Assembly: GCA_947359465.1 (NCBI GenBank)
Contig: OX375876.1
Coordinates: 83,784,359 to 83,848,358, forward strand
Source: Metellina segmentata
Lineage: Eukaryota > Arthropoda > Arachnida > Araneae > Tetragnathidae
Length of the DNA: 64,000 nucleotides
Reading direction: 5' to 3'
Shown: piece after piece, positions 59,948 to 64,000 of the stretch
How the letters are laid out: the number at the start of each line of letters is the position of its first letter
Numbering within the stretch: position 1 is the stretch's first letter
Notes under the pieces: model-generated
What the model was told of the DNA's origin: nothing
What the model saw: only the letters and a program-made list of their open reading frames with translations
Database searches by the model: none
Translations under genes and position numbers: made by a program

Positions 59948-60647
59948 TTGGGATTGCAATCCTGTACGATTTTCAATCCGGCCGGTTCCGGCCGGATTGC
60001 AACTAATTCGACTGGATTACACTACATTCACTAATTCGACAAACACACATACACTAATTCGACTGGATCCGATCGGATCCGGCCAGATTGGTATATTGTT
60101 AATAAGTCTATCTAACCAGTATTTATTTTTCCAAAATCGGCTGAGTGAAATTACGTAAAAAGGTTATTATTCCAAATTGACGAACAAAACATTTATTTTA
60201 GCATTAGAAAACAACTTTGTTGAAACTTATCCACAGGTAGGAAATTAATCACCAATATTTAATTATTGTAACTACTAGTACAGTATTAAGTATTAAAGGA
60301 TTGATGATGATAAGACTTACTAATTTCCACACCTATAAACATCAGTTTGTTTTATGCGTAGTATTTTTCTATTCATCTAAACTTAAGTAGTCTCTATCTC
60401 TAATGTCATTGAGCAAATGATATATAAATTGTACCTAACCTTGTCTCATACTAACATAAAAATATAATCTGTGGCAGTTTTTGGTCAACATAACAAACAA
60501 GGGAACTCTTAATTCTTCTTAATTGCTTAAATCGAAGTTATATAGTAATGAAAATCTCTTTAGAGTTTTAAAGAACTTTCTAAAGAAACAAATCGTATTA
60601 AATGTGTCCTCCCCCAACCTACTTCTCAATTAACTGCAAATATAACT
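59948..60647 (-). mobile_element. hAT transposon A, copy 2 (truncated)
   Basis: The terminus TTGGGATTGCAATCC at 59948 and the following ~700 bp are a reverse match to 31660-32442 in copy 1. It stops near the SVEAERAFS region, so the other end and most of the gene are absent. It lacks the SINE carried by copy 1. It has a local duplication of ACTAATTCGACTGGAT-type units near 60000-60070. Confidence 0.85.
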
Positions 60648-60839
60648 AAAAAAATTTTTAAGTGTTAGACGATCATTTAATTTATAAATTTATCTGAAAA
60701 TGTTTCGGAGTACGATCACTTTTGTGACCTGTTGCCTCCTTGCATTTTAATTTTTATAAAAAAAAATTAGTCGATATTTTTTTAAATGTTAGGTTTTATT
60801 CAGAATAACATGGAGATGACATGAAAAAATATTGGATTT

Positions 60840-61793
60840 AATATTCGATGAGTTCTCAGATCAGCTGCATTAAATGGGCGTTCTGCCCGAAGAAAATGTT
60901 TTGTTAATGGAAAAAAAGAAAGCTTAGGCTTTCCTTCACAAAATAAATTATATATAAGCCCGAAACATATTGGAATCATATCTTATTTGCAGATGGAAGC
61001 AAATTTAACATTTTTGGCTTCGAAGGATTCGAAGAATATAATTGTATGAAAAAGAAAAAATGATGAACTTAGTCCCAAGAACGTAATTGGAACGTTAAAG
61101 AATGGTGGTGGAGGTGCATGTTCAGCATCAGAACTAGATAATTTGGTATTTATTGATGGTATAATGAATCATGCTCTTTGTTTGAATATTTTAAGACAGT
61201 TTAAAATTATCAGTCCAAAATTTGTGTATTGGAAACAACTTTATTTTTTATCAAGATAACGATCCTAAGCACACGGCTATCAAATTTCGCCTCTGGTGTC
61301 TATAATTGTCCACAAATACTGAATTCAAGTACGGGTTCAAACCAAAAAGAATCCATTTGAAGAACTGGAGATTAGAGTATGAAGACACATTAAAACGAAA
61401 AGCTAAATAAAAACAGTAATGATTGAAGAACAAAAGAACATTTGTGCACAGAAATTATAAAAAAAAAATAGTGAACTCTGTTCCCAGACGTTTTAAAGCT
61501 GTTGTGGATGCTATAGGATATCCTACTAAGTCCTGATTTACCAAAATATTACAATATTTATTAATATGTAGAGATTTTTATAGCACGAAGACTTTTTTGA
61601 GGTAACTTTTTGTTACTTTTTTATTATTGATTATTTGATTATTGAAAAAAAAAACTGTTTTTAAAATATTTAATGTAGTAGTTTTGTTAATAACTATTTA
61701 TAGATATTATATGAAAATATTAATTTTATTAACGGATAGAGTAGTATTTCATTGAAATTCGTGAGTGTACGAACACTTTTGGGGACCACCGTA
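60840..61793 (+). pseudogene. Tc1-like transposase with right TIR, decayed
   Basis: Plus-strand blocks appear in order through several frames: INGRSARRKCFVN, FADGSKFNIFGFEGF (the first catalytic Asp block, normally SDESKFN), LSPKNVIGTLKNGGGG, SELDNLVFIDGIMNHALCLN, then YQDNDPKHTA near 61255-61280 (second Asp, in a shifted frame). The C-terminal part ends near 61535. The right end GTGTACGAACACTTTTGGGG then ACCACCGTA closes at 61793 and matches the terminus of a known Tc1 type. The matching left inverted repeat was not found. Confidence 0.82.
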
Positions 61794-61794
61794 A

Positions 61795-62580
61795 AATCGA
61801 AATATGATCTAACCTACTTTAATAGCAATTGAAAAACAGACAAATATTGAAGACGTTGAAAAAACTAATTCAACATATTTATCTTTTATTTCTGAACTTC
61901 TAAAACTATTTACTTTATAAACTCTTATGTGTGTTCTATTTGCTTCATTCATTATTTAAAACGCCGTATTTTCACAAATGTCTTTACTCTAGGAGAAAAT
62001 TATTAAAGAATTACAAATTAAAATGAATAAACATTTCCCTCGCGGAAGTTAATTCTATCCGTTTGGTGGAGTATTCAAATAAACGCATTGTTGAATTATT
62101 CAAGATCAATACTTTACTCATACATTTTATTCAGGAAACGTGATTGAATTAGAGATGTAGATTTTTATTTGCTAAGCCTTTTTGAAAAATACTGTGAAGA
62201 AACAATTTAATATCGGGAATTATTTTCAGTAAAGTATTCTTGTGGTTTTTATATTTCTTTAAGTAAATATTTATTCATGATATACGATTTGACTATATTG
62301 AGAATAAGATCGAAATAAAAAATGAACAAAGTTTTACTTTTTGCATGAAAATAAATTTATGTTGAAATTTAATTCAGAGCAAGAAAATGGAATTAAAGAA
62401 CTAGAGAATATAAAATATAAGATTATCTTCATTGATGCAAAACAAATGTGAATATACGATCACTATTCGTGAAAGCTCATGGAATATTTAATTTTAATTA
62501 AGAATTGTAAATGTTTACCAAAAGATATTTCAATAAAAAGTAATATTCTAAAACTCATAATTAAGTTTATCGTCGGCTAA
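61795..62580. other. AT-rich spacer
   Basis: No recognised feature. Confidence 0.45.
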
Positions 62581-62584
62581 TATG

Positions 62585-62802
62585 TGATACCTCGTAAGTG
62601 CTAATTTCTCGAATGCTCCAATGCGCCTATTTTTTGCGAACCGTGAGTTTCGCAAAAAATAAGCGCATCGGTTAATTGAGAATTCGTATTCGTTAGATCA
62701 ACAAGATGGGGAAAATGTACATTATTGATACCTAGTATTCAATTTTGTACACAGTTTTTTGCTACTCCTGTAAAATCGGTATTTTGCTCTTACGAGGTAT
62801 CA
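62585..62802. mobile_element. Palindromic MITE with central hairpin
   Basis: The ends TGATACCTCGTAAG and CTTACGAGGTATCA are inverted (13-14 bp perfect; similarity continues inward). At the centre, ATGCGCCTATTTTTTGCGAA (62621-62640) and TTCGCAAAAAATAAGCGCAT (62649-62668) form a 20-bp stem with one mismatch and an 8-nt loop. No coding capacity. Confidence 0.65.
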
Positions 62803-63064
62803 TATCGCACCCTGGCAAAAAAAGTGACACAGCTCAAAATTGCATAATTTGATAAACATCAACTTAAAGATACTGTAAAACTTATATTGAAATAATATAA
62901 GCTTCTTTTAAATTTTAGGTAAGTATTTATGGTGGTAACTTCTATTATATTCTATAGAATAGTAATATAACACGCTGGGGCACCTCATACTTATTTTTCA
63001 ATTACATAACATCAAAATTTTTATATTTTGACTTGTGACACTTTTCTTGCAGTGTTGCGATATA
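62802..63064 (+). mobile_element. MITE family M2, copy B
   Basis: Close homologue of 24312-24578. The ends ATATCGCACCCTGGC and GCAGTGTTGCGATAT are inverted, with GTGACAC-type subterminal motifs. It begins exactly where the palindromic element to its left ends. Confidence 0.77.
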
Positions 63065-64000
63065 TTAGCCGTCGTTATGTTATTTATTAAATGAGAACAC
63101 TAACTTCGTTTCAAATTAAATTCGGATTTATCCGTTAATAACGCTAAGAGCTTTAAAATGTTAGTAAGGTAAATAGCAAAATTCCTTTTTTAAACTATTA
63201 AAACAGCTGAATTCGAATAACGTTTCAAAATTGATTTCTTGCGTTAAATTTTGAGTAGTATCTGAACATGCAAATTTCGAACATGTTTAGCTTTTTTACC
63301 TTGAGTTTTTCTTCTCTCTGGTTTTCTCTACCAACGGAGTTTAGAATCGCGGTCCTTAACCCTTCTTTGCATGATTTTTTCTTTATTGGTGAAATAAATC
63401 AAGGTGATATAATTCATGTTCAAAATTAAAGAAAAAATGGTTAAAAAATCTTAGTATATATTTATAGTATAAATTTAGCAAAAAACAATAGGATGGTATC
63501 ATGTGGTATTTTTTAAATTAAACGCAAACTTTTTCAGAAATTGCTCTAAAAATAACAGAAACACATGTTACAAACCTTTCCCACTCATTTTCACTTTTTT
63601 AGCACAATAGAAACTCAAATATAATAAAACAAAATAAAAAACGAAATCATACGTTTATTGCAATTACAACAAACAGCGGAATGACAACTTCAAGCTCGTT
63701 TTACTGATAGTGACACTTGCTTATTTTTGACAGCTATATTTTTTTTTATGCAATGGACATTAAAAAGGTATCCAGACACGATCAACTTAAAGTGAACTTG
63801 TTCTTTTATATAATTTTTGGGCATTCAATGTTATGTTGGAAATTTCCACCACTATGCAAAGAAGGGTTAAAAGAACTTTCACGCAATATTTCTCTGTGAC
63901 AGATATTGTGCCATCACTAAAGAAATTTAAAACAGTTGCTGATCATCATGGAGACGTGCATATTGAAAAGAATTTGGTTATTCTACATCATATATTTTTA
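63065..64000. other. AT-rich spacer to window end
   Basis: No recognised feature. The 60-codon frame at 63717-63899 has no family motif. Confidence 0.4.

Overview
The window looks like intergenic or intronic DNA from an arthropod nuclear genome. An orb-weaving (araneoid) spider is the best guess. The grounds are its strong AT bias, two tRNA-derived SINE families of a type I associate with spiders, and the many Tc1, mariner, hAT and Helitron relics. The species call is inference from remembered families, not from a search. I see no rRNA, CRISPR, operon or intact host gene. Nearly every long open frame is a simple-repeat artefact, a transposase fragment or chance.

Layout, left to right. 1-0.9 kb: the 3' part of a Tc1 element. 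1.6-2.6 kb: a decayed mariner transposase. 4-15.2 kb: three SINE copies, a decayed minisatellite, a possible conserved non-coding island near 12 kb, and a Tc1 pseudogene. 15.4-25.2 kb: non-autonomous DNA elements (a fold-back element with ~110-bp arms, several MITEs, a Harbinger-type MITE) and a P/THAP-like transposase relic. 26-32.5 kb: another Tc1 relic, a TA-flanked element, a complete non-autonomous Helitron (29944-30569), and a 1.27-kb hAT element with perfect 8-bp target duplications that carries a 5'-truncated SINE. 33-37.2 kb: mostly unique sequence with two tandem duplications, one GC-richer island and a possible 84-nt coding exon. 38.5-44.5 kb: SINE, Helitron and Tc1 relics, then a 1.84-kb Helitron with large expanded microsatellites. 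45.5-46.1 kb: a CpG-rich unique island. 48.4-49.8 kb: a second hAT family, again with 8-bp duplications. 54.4-56.7 kb: the inverted partner of the 42.7-kb Helitron, interrupted by a complete but internally deleted Tc1 element. 57-63 kb: a long AT/TTTA microsatellite, a deleted mariner with both ends, the second copy of the first hAT, a Tc1 relic, and two abutting palindromic MITEs.

These parts do not work together as a pathway. The window is a record of successive transposition and decay. Two pairs of repeats act as built-in controls: the 59.9-kb hAT copy is the empty site for the SINE in the 31-kb hAT, and the 42.7-kb Helitron is the empty site for the Tc1 in the 54-kb Helitron. Every transposase seen has lost catalytic residues, carries stops or frameshifts, or lacks a domain, so none should be active. 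I did not find a convincing new biological system. The best leads are the short non-autonomous families, the unique islands and the single exon candidate.
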